The notes: generated by a model from the sequence alone, not told the origin. Positions 7,984 to 14,524 are shown, numbered from the stretch's first letter. The stretch is DNA of 19,250 bases from an uncultured Veillonella sp. (GCA_902477915.1 CABSJA010000034.1:1-19250); one strand, 5' to 3'. Numbers and translations: made by a program.

Positions 7984-8848
7984 GGGCCATCGCCTCCATA
8001 CCATCTTGATCGCTCACAAATACATGAGGAACCTCATAGGCATCCATAAAGGACGTCAAAATTTCTGCACCGGCTACAATGATATCGGCACGGCCTGCAG
8101 GTAAACCTTTTACCTGTAATCTCTCGTCGCGACTCATGTAACGCAAGTTTAGAATAATGCCCTCTACTGTTTCACGACTTAATTTATGACCTTGCACCTT
8201 TGTACCATCATAATTTTCAAGGCCTAAATCTATAGCAGCTAGCGTCGTTAATGTACCACCGATGCCAATAAATTCACCAAATTCGCCTTGAATCATCATT
8301 GGGTCCCAAAGGAATCGAGTTTCTTCCCATACCCGTTGAGGTCCTTCGTCAGACATAGATTGTAAACGCACCGCTCCCACTGGATAAGAACGACTCCAAT
8401 ATACGCCATCTTTATTTCCTAAAGCGAGTTCTGTACTCCCCCCACCAATATCGATAGTCGTATAATGACGACCGTCATTCAACTGATCTCCCAAGGCACC
8501 ATTAAATCCATAAATGGCCTCTTCATCACCTGATAAAATTCGCCATTCCATAGGGCAGTATTCGGTGATTCGTTCCATAAATTCAAGTCCATTTTGAGCC
8601 TCACGAACAGCGCTAGTAGCAAAACCAAAGCAATAGTCCGCACCATATTGGTCTGCCAAGTTTTTAATATCCTTAAAGGCCTGATACGATGACTCCATCG
8701 ATTCAGATCGCAATGTACCATCTGTATTTCGTTGTCCCAATCGAGTAGTCCATAACTGTTTTGGCTCATAGTGCCATATATTATTCTCATAGGTAGCCAA
8801 TAATAAGCGCACTGAATTAGATCCAATATCGATAATAGCTAACTTCAT
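7952..8848 (-). CDS. Ppx/GppA family exopolyphosphatase / pppGpp phosphatase
   Basis: An ASKHA-fold phosphatase that removes terminal phosphate from polyphosphate or pppGpp. The 298 residues are just the catalytic core (two actin-like lobes) without the C-terminal HD-like domain of the 500-residue enzymes. Motifs are AIIDIGSNSVRLLL (4-17), the FATSAVREAQNG region (76-87), SGDEEA (106-111) with the catalytic acidic pair, and TIDIGGGSTE (131-140). The ATG has AAGGAG upstream at a 5-nt gap. It heads the ppx-tilS-hpt set, and its end overlaps tilS. Whether polyphosphate or pppGpp is the substrate cannot be told from sequence, so no symbol is given. Confidence 0.92.
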   Translation of the reverse strand: MKLAIIDIGSNSVRLLLATYENNIWHYEPKQLWTTRLGQRNTDGTLRSESMESSYQAFKDIKNLADQYGADYCFGFATSAVREAQNGLEFMERITEYCPMEWRILSGDEEAIYGFNGALGDQLNDGRHYTTIDIGGGSTELALGNKDGVYWSRSYPVGAVRLQSMSDEGPQRVWEETRFLWDPMMIQGEFGEFIGIGGTLTTLAAIDLGLENYDGTKVQGHKLSRETVEGIILNLRYMSRDERLQVKGLPAGRADIIVAGAEILTSFMDAYEVPHVFVSDQDGMEAMARECESTRSNR

Positions 8849-8884
8849 AACCGCTCCTTACATAATTAGTATTCCTCTAACACT

Positions 8885-8890
8885 ATTATA
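8885..8890 (-). promoter_or_regulatory. Candidate -10 box for the ppx-tilS-hpt unit
   Basis: A perfect TATAAT lies on the minus strand (8890-8885), with TTTACT about 19 bp upstream as a poor -35. It lies between the hairpin at 8915-8937 and the ppx ribosome binding site, the expected place for the operon promoter. Confidence 0.4.
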
Positions 8891-8914
8891 CTGTGAAAGC
8901 CTATACATAAGTAA

Positions 8915-8937
8915 AGAGATGGCTCAATGCCATCTCT
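8915..8937 (-). terminator. Hairpin terminator after the S1-domain gene
   Basis: A perfect 9-bp stem, AGAGATGGC/GCCATCTCT (8915-8923 and 8929-8937), has a 5-nt loop and begins 5 nt after the stop codon. The tail on the minus strand is TTTACTT, a short and interrupted T run, so termination may be partial. Confidence 0.65.
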
Positions 8938-8942
8938 CACTA

Positions 8943-9344
8943 TTAATCTCGACGACCGCCTCGGCCTCCGCGTTTACCTTCTGTATTACGTTTTAAATCA
9001 TGCAATCGTTCATTGCTATCGCGCAAGAATGATTTCATTTTGGCTTCAAAAGCCTCTGTACTTTGTTTAGATTGAACACGACGAGGACGTCGTTCTTCAC
9101 TTACTGTCTCTTTAGGCTGTGTTTGACGAATAGAAAGGCCTATTTTGTTACCTTCAATAGATAAAACCTTAACCTTTACTGGATCTTCAACCTTTAATAC
9201 GGCATTAATATCTTCGACATACCCATGCGCTACTTCAGAAATATGAACTAGACCTGTTTGTTTCTCTCCTAAATCAACAAATACGCCGAACTTTGTAATA
9301 CCGGATACGGTACCATCAATAATGTTACCAACTTCGATTGCCAT
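8943..9344 (-). CDS. S1 RNA-binding domain protein, YabR/GSP13-like
   Basis: The 133 residues contain one S1 (OB-fold) RNA-binding domain at about 3-73, with VSGITKFGVFVDL, GLVHISE, VEDPVKVKVLSI and KIGLSIRQTQ as in ribosomal protein S1 and polynucleotide phosphorylase. A charged linker and an arginine/glycine tail (RGGRGGRRD) follow, which probably adds RNA affinity. In Bacillus the homologous yabR follows divIC, as here, and its product is a general stress protein found with ribosomes. The ATG has AGGAGG at a 5-nt gap. A hairpin terminator follows the stop. The exact role is not established. Confidence 0.9.
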   Translation of the reverse strand: MAIEVGNIIDGTVSGITKFGVFVDLGEKQTGLVHISEVAHGYVEDINAVLKVEDPVKVKVLSIEGNKIGLSIRQTQPKETVSEERRPRRVQSKQSTEAFEAKMKSFLRDSNERLHDLKRNTEGKRGGRGGRRD

Positions 9345-9413
9345 GCAACCTCCTAATTAATGCGGAAACCTCAAACTACAAACTAATGCGAATCTAAATT
9401 ATTAAAGTTGTCC

Positions 9414-9746
9414 CTATTTTACATAAGGTACTTCACCAGGTTTTACAAGGCCTAGTTCCTCTCGAGCCACCCCCTCAATGGTCTTTGGATCTTGCAACTT
9501 AGCCTTTTCCTGTTCTAATTCTTCATTTCGCTGTTTTAATTCTTGCAATTGTTGCTCAATATGTTGTTTTTCTTGATATACAGCCACCAAGCGATAGGCT
9601 TGCCCTAACAATAGCAGCACCATAATCCCTATACCAATTCGCTTGATCCACATGAGGATAATACGTTGATCCTGCGCTTTGCGATTAGGGCGAACCCGTT
9701 TGCGCGGCCTTTTTGGACGTTGTACTTCCATAGTGTCTTGACTCAT
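9414..9746 (-). CDS. divIC: Septum formation initiator, DivIC/FtsB family
   Basis: A bitopic division protein of the FtsL-DivIC/FtsB-DivIB complex that activates septal peptidoglycan synthesis. The 110 residues have a strongly basic cytoplasmic tail (10-27, rich in K/R/P), one membrane segment (about 29-50), a coiled coil (about 56-86, with QQLQELKQRNEELEQE) and the family ending REELGLVKPGE (96-106). The open frame reaches a TTG at 9758, but the ATG at 9746-9744 is chosen, because the GGGGG at 9756-9752 lies 5 nt before it while the TTG has no ribosome binding site. The gene precedes the S1 protein with a 69-nt gap and no terminator. DivIC is preferred over FtsB because of the Firmicutes-type neighbourhood. 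Confidence 0.92.
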   Translation of the reverse strand: MSQDTMEVQRPKRPRKRVRPNRKAQDQRIILMWIKRIGIGIMVLLLLGQAYRLVAVYQEKQHIEQQLQELKQRNEELEQEKAKLQDPKTIEGVAREELGLVKPGEVPYVK

Positions 9747-9791
9747 AATGTCCCCCAAAAATATTCATCATCTGTATACTGTCATTTTTTA

Positions 9792-9800
9792 ATTATATCA
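9792..9800 (-). promoter_or_regulatory. Extended -10 promoter of divIC
   Basis: TGATATAAT on the minus strand (9800-9792) is a perfect extended -10 element, about 46 nt before the chosen ATG. No good -35 is present. The same 10-base string ATGATATAAT precedes ftsH. Confidence 0.5.
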
Positions 9801-9881
9801 TAGAACCTTGTTAGGGACTAAATAAAATTATCTATAGTTTTCTTTAAGTCTATATATTATCTCTATATATAGATATTTATT

Positions 9882-9903
9882 ATCAGCACTAGATCAGCAC
9901 TAG
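9882..9903. repeat. Tandem 11-bp duplication
   Basis: Two exact head-to-tail copies of ATCAGCACTAG occur at 9882-9892 and 9893-9903, in the AT-rich gap between the dehydrogenase stop and divIC. Just beside them (about 9850-9878) the sequence is a run of TATA-rich imperfect palindromes. This looks like replication slippage; no terminator is clear here. Confidence 0.85.
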
Positions 9904-9925
9904 ACTTATATAACAGATACGAGCC

Positions 9926-10873
9926 TTATAAAGACTCTGCTTTATGAGCGTATTCACGAATAACAGCGCAAGACTTTTTAAACAAAGCCAATTCCTCTTC
10001 GGTAAGCTTTAATTCAAATACATCTTCAATGCCATCTTTACCAATAACTGTTGGTGTAGATGCAAAGATACCTTCTTCACCATATTGTCCATCTAGATAG
10101 CAAGAACATGGCAATACTTTCTTTTCATCATGGAATACAGCGCGAATTAATTCTGTAGTTGCACTGGCAATACCAAATTCTGTGGAACCTTTACCGGCTA
10201 ATACATGATAACCACCAATTTTAACATCATCTAGCACTTGCGTATAGTCAAGTGTAGGGAATCTATGAGGCAATTCTTGTTGTAATTCTACAAGAGGTTT
10301 TCCTTGTACATATACATGAGACCATGGCACCATAGCACTGCCGCCATGTTCACCTAAGCAATATGCTGTAATTGTACGATTACTGATATTAAAAATGCGA
10401 GCCAATTCTTTTTGTAACCGTGCAGAATCTAAGGCTGTACCACTGGAAATAATGCGTTTTGGATTCCAATTTAAATGTTTACATAAATATGTAGCTACAA
10501 CGTCAGCAGGATTAGAGATAGAAATAATAAACCCATCAAAACCAGACTTTTTAATTCGAGGGATGACATCCTTTAGAACCTCAACGGTATCACCAAGACT
10601 TTCTAAGCGATCTTGGTATAAATTTGGTAAAGGACCTGCACTAAATACGAGAACATCGCAATCCCCACATTCTTCAATTGGGCCAGCAGTAGCTGTCACT
10701 TTGTGAGGAATGTAGCTAACCGCATCATTGATATCCATGGCTTGTGCTTTAGCTTTTTTCTCGTCAATATCCATCATATACAATTCATCTACTTCACCTT
10801 GTAGAGCAAGGGAAAATGCTACATGAGAACCTACATGTCCAGTGCCAATAATACCTACTTTACGTAACTTCAT
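9926..10873 (-). CDS. L-lactate/malate dehydrogenase family 2-hydroxyacid dehydrogenase
   Basis: An NAD-dependent enzyme interconverting an L-2-hydroxyacid and a 2-oxoacid. The 315 residues show the Rossmann motif GTGHVGS (10-16), MMDID with Asp35 (NAD rather than NADP), the substrate loop ending at Arg89, SNP (120-122), LDSAR with Asp149 and Arg152, and the catalytic GEHGGS with His176. All catalytic residues are present. The substrate-specificity position (Gln102 in LDH, Arg102 in MDH) aligns without gaps to Pro83, so it is neither a textbook LDH nor an MDH. The ATG has AGGAGG at a 5-nt gap. The gene stands alone, with its own upstream regulatory region of about 130-160 nt. For a lactate-using anaerobe an L-lactate dehydrogenase role is plausible, but L-2-hydroxyisocaproate-type activity is an alternative. 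Confidence 0.88.
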   Translation of the reverse strand: MKLRKVGIIGTGHVGSHVAFSLALQGEVDELYMMDIDEKKAKAQAMDINDAVSYIPHKVTATAGPIEECGDCDVLVFSAGPLPNLYQDRLESLGDTVEVLKDVIPRIKKSGFDGFIISISNPADVVATYLCKHLNWNPKRIISSGTALDSARLQKELARIFNISNRTITAYCLGEHGGSAMVPWSHVYVQGKPLVELQQELPHRFPTLDYTQVLDDVKIGGYHVLAGKGSTEFGIASATTELIRAVFHDEKKVLPCSCYLDGQYGEEGIFASTPTVIGKDGIEDVFELKLTEEELALFKKSCAVIREYAHKAESL

Positions 10874-10960
10874 AAGGGCCTCCTACCTGTAGTACTAAAA
10901 GATATCTATCCTCTAATACGCTTCCACTTAAATCAACGGTTACAAATATATGAACCGATA

Positions 10961-10987
10961 ACCTTAAGCTATATTAATATACCTTAA
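10961..10987. promoter_or_regulatory. Direct repeats and palindrome in the dehydrogenase leader
   Basis: ACCTTAA occurs at 10961-10967 and 10981-10987, exactly 20 bp (two helical turns) apart. A perfect 12-bp palindrome TATATTAATATA (10970-10981) lies between them. AT-richness makes chance a real possibility. Confidence 0.3.
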
Positions 10988-11005
10988 ATTTAAAATACAT
11001 AAACT

Positions 11006-11035
11006 ATTATATACCTATTTTCTCATAGGTATATA
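11006..11035. promoter_or_regulatory. Perfect inverted repeat overlapping the putative dehydrogenase -10 box
   Basis: TATATACCTAT (11008-11018) and ATAGGTATATA (11025-11035) are exact inverted repeats with a 6-bp spacer. A minus-strand TATAAT (11011-11006) overlaps the left arm, so a bound repressor would cover the promoter. The following terminator belongs to the upstream gene, so this element falls at the front of the dehydrogenase transcription unit. Confidence 0.5.
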
Positions 11036-11056
11036 GGAAAATGGATATAAAGCGAT

Positions 11057-11091
11057 AAAAAAAGACCAGTATAGGAAATCCTATACTAGTC
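11057..11091 (-). terminator. Strong intrinsic terminator after the GlsB-type gene
   Basis: A 12-bp stem pairs 11064-11075 with 11080-11091 (one G-U pair in the minus-strand RNA), with a 4-nt loop, and is followed on the minus strand by seven T residues (11063-11057). Confidence 0.92.
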
Positions 11092-11105
11092 CTTACCTTA
11101 TATAA

Positions 11106-11342
11106 TTAATCTCGTCCAGTAAAGAAGCTGACTACAGCAATCACGATAACTGCACCAACGATGGACGGAATCAATGCCATGCCTGCAAGGCTTGGACCCC
11201 ATGTACCAAGCAACGCTTGGCCTACGGAAGCACCAACTAAGCCAGCAATAACACGAAGAATAATCCCCATACTTTGCGCTTTTTTAGTAATGCGACCAGC
11301 TACAAAACCAATGAAACCGCCTACAATAATTGACCAAAGCAT
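11106..11342 (-). CDS. Small GlsB/YeaQ/YmgE family membrane protein
   Basis: A 78-residue, very hydrophobic, glycine-rich protein with three membrane segments (about 3-17, 26-45 and 52-74). It has the family's small-residue packing pattern (GGFIGFVAGRI, GLVGASVG) and ends in a short polar FTGRD tail. The family is often labelled 'transglycosylase-associated', but its biochemical function is not established; some members rise under stress. The ATG has TAGGAGG upstream, in which TAG is the stop of the preceding gene, so the two genes are co-transcribed and probably co-translated. A strong terminator closes the pair. Confidence 0.85.
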   Translation of the reverse strand: MLWSIIVGGFIGFVAGRITKKAQSMGIILRVIAGLVGASVGQALLGTWGPSLAGMALIPSIVGAVIVIAVVSFFTGRD

Positions 11343-11352
11343 AATATACCTC

Positions 11353-12159
11353 CTATAAAGTCATCTCATCAAGATTAAGAGGGAATAAATCCTTGTTCTC
11401 CATCACTTGTGGTGACTTTTCTAAATATTGCTTTCGCATTGACCATAAAATCTCTAAATCCTTTGGATCTAACTTGGACAATGCATATATCATCGTGAAA
11501 TCTGAACCATAATGGCCACGCAAGCTATCAGGTACACCTTTAGGTCCTTCCCCACCGAGACGATTATTAAAGAACCCTTGTATACGTCGATTATCTAAAT
11601 CAATGATAATGAACCCTGACGCATCATATACATATAATGTATGATTCACACGTTTCAAGGCACGTACCGTATTCGTTATAAAATACTGGTCCTTCATGTC
11701 GATGAGGGATGACTCATAACCAGAATGGTAAAAGTCACCATAGTAATGAGCCCCTCTATCAGTAGATTCCAATAAATCCTTAAGTATGGATTGTTCTTGA
11801 CTACTAAAATCAGAGAAAGTTTTTACCGTAGTAATCTCTCGTAAACCACGTTGGTAATTCTCTGTCTTCGGTGGCTCTATATGTTGACCACGGAAGCTAA
11901 CGGGCATCAACCGAAGTGTATTATCAGATAGATTATAAATACCGTAGCCTTCATAACCTAAAAAATAAACTTTTGAATCCATAGACTTCATCGCTAATAT
12001 TCGTTTTGAAATAATGGCATCACTAGAATTTACTAGTGTATGCTCTTCTGGATCTATGCGTACTGTTTTGCTGTCATAATTACCACCTACGGCAAGCCAA
12101 TAGGACAGACCCATTACAATCAACGCTAGTACACACAACCCAATACGTTTTATATTCAT
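11353..12159 (-). CDS. Uncharacterised membrane-anchored extracytoplasmic protein
   Basis: Not recognised. The 268 residues begin with a basic end and one hydrophobic segment (about 6-24), a signal peptide or anchor without a lipobox cysteine in the usual place. The rest is soluble and presumably outside the membrane. Several short beta-rich units contain repeated 'VYFLGYEGYGIYNL', 'TLYVYDASGFIIIDL' patterns (about 68-81 and 175-190), which recall blades of a propeller-like sensor domain; this is only a visual impression. The C-terminal part is mixed helix and charged. The ATG has GGGAG at a 5-nt gap. It is coupled to the GlsB-type gene downstream. Its function is unknown. Confidence 0.85.
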   Translation of the reverse strand: MNIKRIGLCVLALIVMGLSYWLAVGGNYDSKTVRIDPEEHTLVNSSDAIISKRILAMKSMDSKVYFLGYEGYGIYNLSDNTLRLMPVSFRGQHIEPPKTENYQRGLREITTVKTFSDFSSQEQSILKDLLESTDRGAHYYGDFYHSGYESSLIDMKDQYFITNTVRALKRVNHTLYVYDASGFIIIDLDNRRIQGFFNNRLGGEGPKGVPDSLRGHYGSDFTMIYALSKLDPKDLEILWSMRKQYLEKSPQVMENKDLFPLNLDEMTL

Positions 12160-12167
12160 GTATACTC

Positions 12168-12250
12168 CCTATGAATCCCCAAGCATAAAACGTAATAATA
12201 TATTGTGCTTACAGGATGTACCTATTCATATAATCCCTATTCATAGGTAC
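12168..12250. repeat. Cluster of CTATTCATA-type direct and inverted repeats
   Basis: CCTATTCATA occurs twice in direct orientation (12221-12230 and 12236-12245, 15 bp apart). GTACCTAT (12218-12225) and ATAGGTAC (12243-12250) form an inverted repeat around them. CCTATGAAT at 12169-12177 is the reverse complement of ATTCATAGG at 12239-12247. The cluster lies between folK and the unknown gene, where its promoter must be, but no convincing -35/-10 pair was found. No clear terminator for the fol operon is visible in this gap. Confidence 0.6.
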
Positions 12251-12285
12251 AACTGCAGCCTTAATGTTTACTATTTTGTAAATGT

Positions 12286-12759
12286 CTACGATAAGCTTAA
12301 CTGAGTTAGTCTCTCGCCAATGGTCATTCCTTTATATATAAAAGTTGGTAACAACTCATGTAAAGGTTCTAAGACAAAGGTACGATCCCAAAAGTAAGGA
12401 TGTGGTACTGTAAGACTTTCATCACATATGGAAATCATAGAACCGTTCTCATCAAAAGCTAAAATAATATCTAAATCCAATGTACGTGGGCCCCAATGAA
12501 TGAGTCGTTCACGTCCAGCCCCCTGTTCTAAGGACTGTAATAAACTTAACATTTGATGAGGGGCTAAAGAGCTTTCACAAAGCCACATACCATTAACAAA
12601 GATATCCTGATCCGTATATCCCCAAGGTTCGGTTTCGATTAAGGGCGAACTAATGACCTTTGAAACCGCATCATGTTCCTGTAATGATTGAAGGGCCAGA
12701 TTAATGTGCCCCCGTTTATCACCGATATTTGAACCTACACTGATGTAATAGGTATACAT
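12286..12759 (-). CDS. folK: 2-amino-4-hydroxy-6-hydroxymethyldihydropteridine pyrophosphokinase (HPPK)
   Basis: Transfers pyrophosphate from ATP to 6-hydroxymethyl-dihydropterin, making the substrate of FolP. The 157 residues show SVGSNIGDKRGHI (7-19), the WGPRTLDLDI block (89-98) with Mg-binding Asp95 and Asp97, and VPHPYFWDRTFVLEPL (118-133). The start is the ATG at 12759-12757, not the TTG one codon earlier. It shares a base with the folB stop (TGATG) and has GAGG upstream, so translation is coupled. It is the last gene of the fol set. Confidence 0.96.
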   Translation of the reverse strand: MYTYYISVGSNIGDKRGHINLALQSLQEHDAVSKVISSPLIETEPWGYTDQDIFVNGMWLCESSLAPHQMLSLLQSLEQGAGRERLIHWGPRTLDLDIILAFDENGSMISICDESLTVPHPYFWDRTFVLEPLHELLPTFIYKGMTIGERLTQLSLS

Positions 12760-13121
12760 CAAATTTGACCTCGTGTAGTAACAACCTCAACATAATCTAG
12801 AATACCTGCAATCGGTACAGATGGCTTGCGCACCGTTACAGATAAACCAACAATGCCTTGATAATGTTGGTATAAAGAATCGGCGATAAGTGCTCCCAAC
12901 CGTTCTAACAAATTATGTTTTTCTCCAGTCATAACAGATTCTACAATGTCATATACCTCTACATAATTGATAGAATCCTCTAACTGGTCACTTTGACCGG
13001 CCTTTGTAAGATCTGTAGTAATTTCAACATCTACAAAGAATCGTTGTCCCTGTTCTTGTTCAGATGCCAAATTTCCATGAAATCCGTAAAATGCCATGTT
13101 CTTTAAAACGATTTTATCCAT
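12759..13121 (-). CDS. folB: Dihydroneopterin aldolase
   Basis: Cleaves dihydroneopterin to 6-hydroxymethyl-dihydropterin and glycolaldehyde; acts as an octamer in the cytosol. The 120 residues show YGFHGNLASEQEQGQRF (12-28) with the substrate-anchoring glutamate, INYVEVYDIV (51-60) with the conserved tyrosine at 53, NLLERL (70-75) and TVRKPSVPIAG (96-106) with the catalytic lysine at 99. The ATG overlaps the folP stop (TAATG) and has GAGGTGAG upstream. It sits between folP and folK, as in Bacillus. Confidence 0.96.
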   Translation of the reverse strand: MDKIVLKNMAFYGFHGNLASEQEQGQRFFVDVEITTDLTKAGQSDQLEDSINYVEVYDIVESVMTGEKHNLLERLGALIADSLYQHYQGIVGLSVTVRKPSVPIAGILDYVEVVTTRGQI

Positions 13122-13954
13122 TACTCACCTCGTAATAGGCCATCTGCTACGGCTAAGGCACGTTTGTGCATTTTCACATTATGAACACGCACCATATCAA
13201 CACCTTGGAATACGCCTGTAATACAAGCAGCTACCGTGCCTTCATCACGCTCCTCTGGTGGTAAACCACCCAACATGGAACCGATGAAACGCTTGCGGCT
13301 AGGAGCAAGTAAAATAGGATACTCATAAGCCGTTAACTCACCTAAACGTTGCATAACTTCAATATTTTGTTCTTCTGTTTTACCAAATCCAATGCCTGGA
13401 TCAAGCCAAATTTGTTGTGGTGTTACACCAACCTTTAAGGCTTTATCTACAGCAGAGAAGAAGTATGCCTTCATATCTTCAATGATATCACCATAGTTTG
13501 TGTCATTGCTATTGTGCATAATGATTACTGGCACCTTATATTTTGCTGCTACTGCTGCCATATCAGAGTCATAATGTAATCCCCACACATCATTTAAAAT
13601 ATGGGCCCCTTTAGAAAAAGCATAATCTGCAGTTTTAGCATGGTATGTATCGATAGATACAGGAACTGTAGATGCATTAAGTACAGGATCTATCAATTGA
13701 GATAAGCGTTCAATTTCTTCATCCGCTGTCAACGGTGTACAGCCTGGACGCGTAGATTCAACACCTAAATCGATAATATCAGCGCCATCTTCAATCATTT
13801 GTGTTACATGCGCTGCTGCTGCCTCAGGGGTATTAAATTTACCACCATCAGAGAAAGAGTCAGGCGTACCGTTGAGTATCCCCATGATAAGGGTACGATC
13901 GCACAAAGATAAACTTTTGCCATCATTCCATGTATAATTTCTACGTTTAAACAT
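13121..13954 (-). CDS. folP: Dihydropteroate synthase
   Basis: Joins p-aminobenzoate to hydroxymethyl-dihydropterin pyrophosphate; the target of sulfonamides. The 277 residues show MGILNGTPDSFSDGG (24-38), GADIIDLGVESTRPG (57-71), VSIDTYHAKT (99-108) with Asp102, LNDVWG with Asn121, LDPGIGFGK (184-192) with Asp185, SRKR (219-222) with Lys221 and VRVHNV near the end. All residues known to contact pterin pyrophosphate are present. Small departures are G for V in ILNVTPD and V for G in GGESTRP. The start is the ATG at 13954-13952: the upstream GTG at 13969 lies inside the GGTGGAGG ribosome binding site and cannot serve as the start. It overlaps the folE stop by 8 nt. Confidence 0.96.
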   Translation of the reverse strand: MFKRRNYTWNDGKSLSLCDRTLIMGILNGTPDSFSDGGKFNTPEAAAAHVTQMIEDGADIIDLGVESTRPGCTPLTADEEIERLSQLIDPVLNASTVPVSIDTYHAKTADYAFSKGAHILNDVWGLHYDSDMAAVAAKYKVPVIIMHNSNDTNYGDIIEDMKAYFFSAVDKALKVGVTPQQIWLDPGIGFGKTEEQNIEVMQRLGELTAYEYPILLAPSRKRFIGSMLGGLPPEERDEGTVAACITGVFQGVDMVRVHNVKMHKRALAVADGLLRGE

Positions 13955-14516
13955 TTGCCTGTCCTCCACCTAACATTGCTAACGCTTCATCACGTAACGT
14001 ACCTGTCTCTGCTAGCACGCCACGGCTTTCTAATGTAATCACCTTTGAATCTTGCTGCATAGTTCCTTTGATGAGCATACATAACTGTGTTGATGTAATG
14101 CGCACAAATACACCATGAGCAGATAAATCATTCATAATGGCATCTGCTAATTCCGACGCCAACCGCTCTTGTAGTTGCGGCCTCCGACTAAGGATATTAA
14201 CAATATCTTGAAACTTGCTAAGACCTGCCACACAGCCATCCTTCGGTTGATACACAATATCAACGGTTCCAAAGAATGGTAACAAGTGATGCTCACACAT
14301 GGAATAAAAGGGAATTCCTGTAACTGCTACAAGACCCTTGTAATCAGTACTAAATGTTTCACCCCATGCAGATTTTGTATCTAGGCCTACGCCACTGAAT
14401 AATTCACTATATAATTCTGTTACACGACTTGGTGTTTTCTCTAGCTCTGGTGCCTCTGTATCAACAGATAAAGCTTCTAAGAATTGCTTTATCCCGTCCT
14501 TTGCACGTTGATTCAT
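13947..14516 (-). CDS. folE: GTP cyclohydrolase I homologue with altered active-site residues
   Basis: The family converts GTP to dihydroneopterin triphosphate and formate, the first step of folate synthesis. The 189 residues carry the zinc-site and nearby residues Cys74, His76 and His77 (CEHHLLPFFG), GLSK (98-101), QERL (116-119) and the third zinc ligand Cys146. Three positions differ from the E. coli enzyme: His179 is Gln144 (TSTQLCM), Arg139 is Asp104 (GLSKFQD) and Arg185 is Lys150 (IKG). His179 is a catalytic residue, and the two arginines belong to the triphosphate site. The start is the ATG at 14516-14514 behind AGGAGG, not the TTG at 14546. The AGGAGG begins within the TAG stop of the ABC-F gene. 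Its place at the head of folP-folB-folK strongly argues for a role in pterin supply. Confidence 0.9.
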   Translation of the reverse strand: MNQRAKDGIKQFLEALSVDTEAPELEKTPSRVTELYSELFSGVGLDTKSAWGETFSTDYKGLVAVTGIPFYSMCEHHLLPFFGTVDIVYQPKDGCVAGLSKFQDIVNILSRRPQLQERLASELADAIMNDLSAHGVFVRITSTQLCMLIKGTMQQDSKVITLESRGVLAETGTLRDEALAMLGGGQANV

Positions 14517-14524
14517 CGGTCCTC

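Noticed and set aside
10874..11005. Riboswitch in the dehydrogenase leader
   Set aside because: Only weak, alternative 5-bp pairings (around 10934-10963) are visible, with no conserved riboswitch core and no terminator or sequestered ribosome binding site.
13955..13969. GTG start for folP giving five extra residues
   Set aside because: The GTG lies within the GGTGGAGG ribosome binding site itself; the ATG 8 nt after GGAGG is the workable start.
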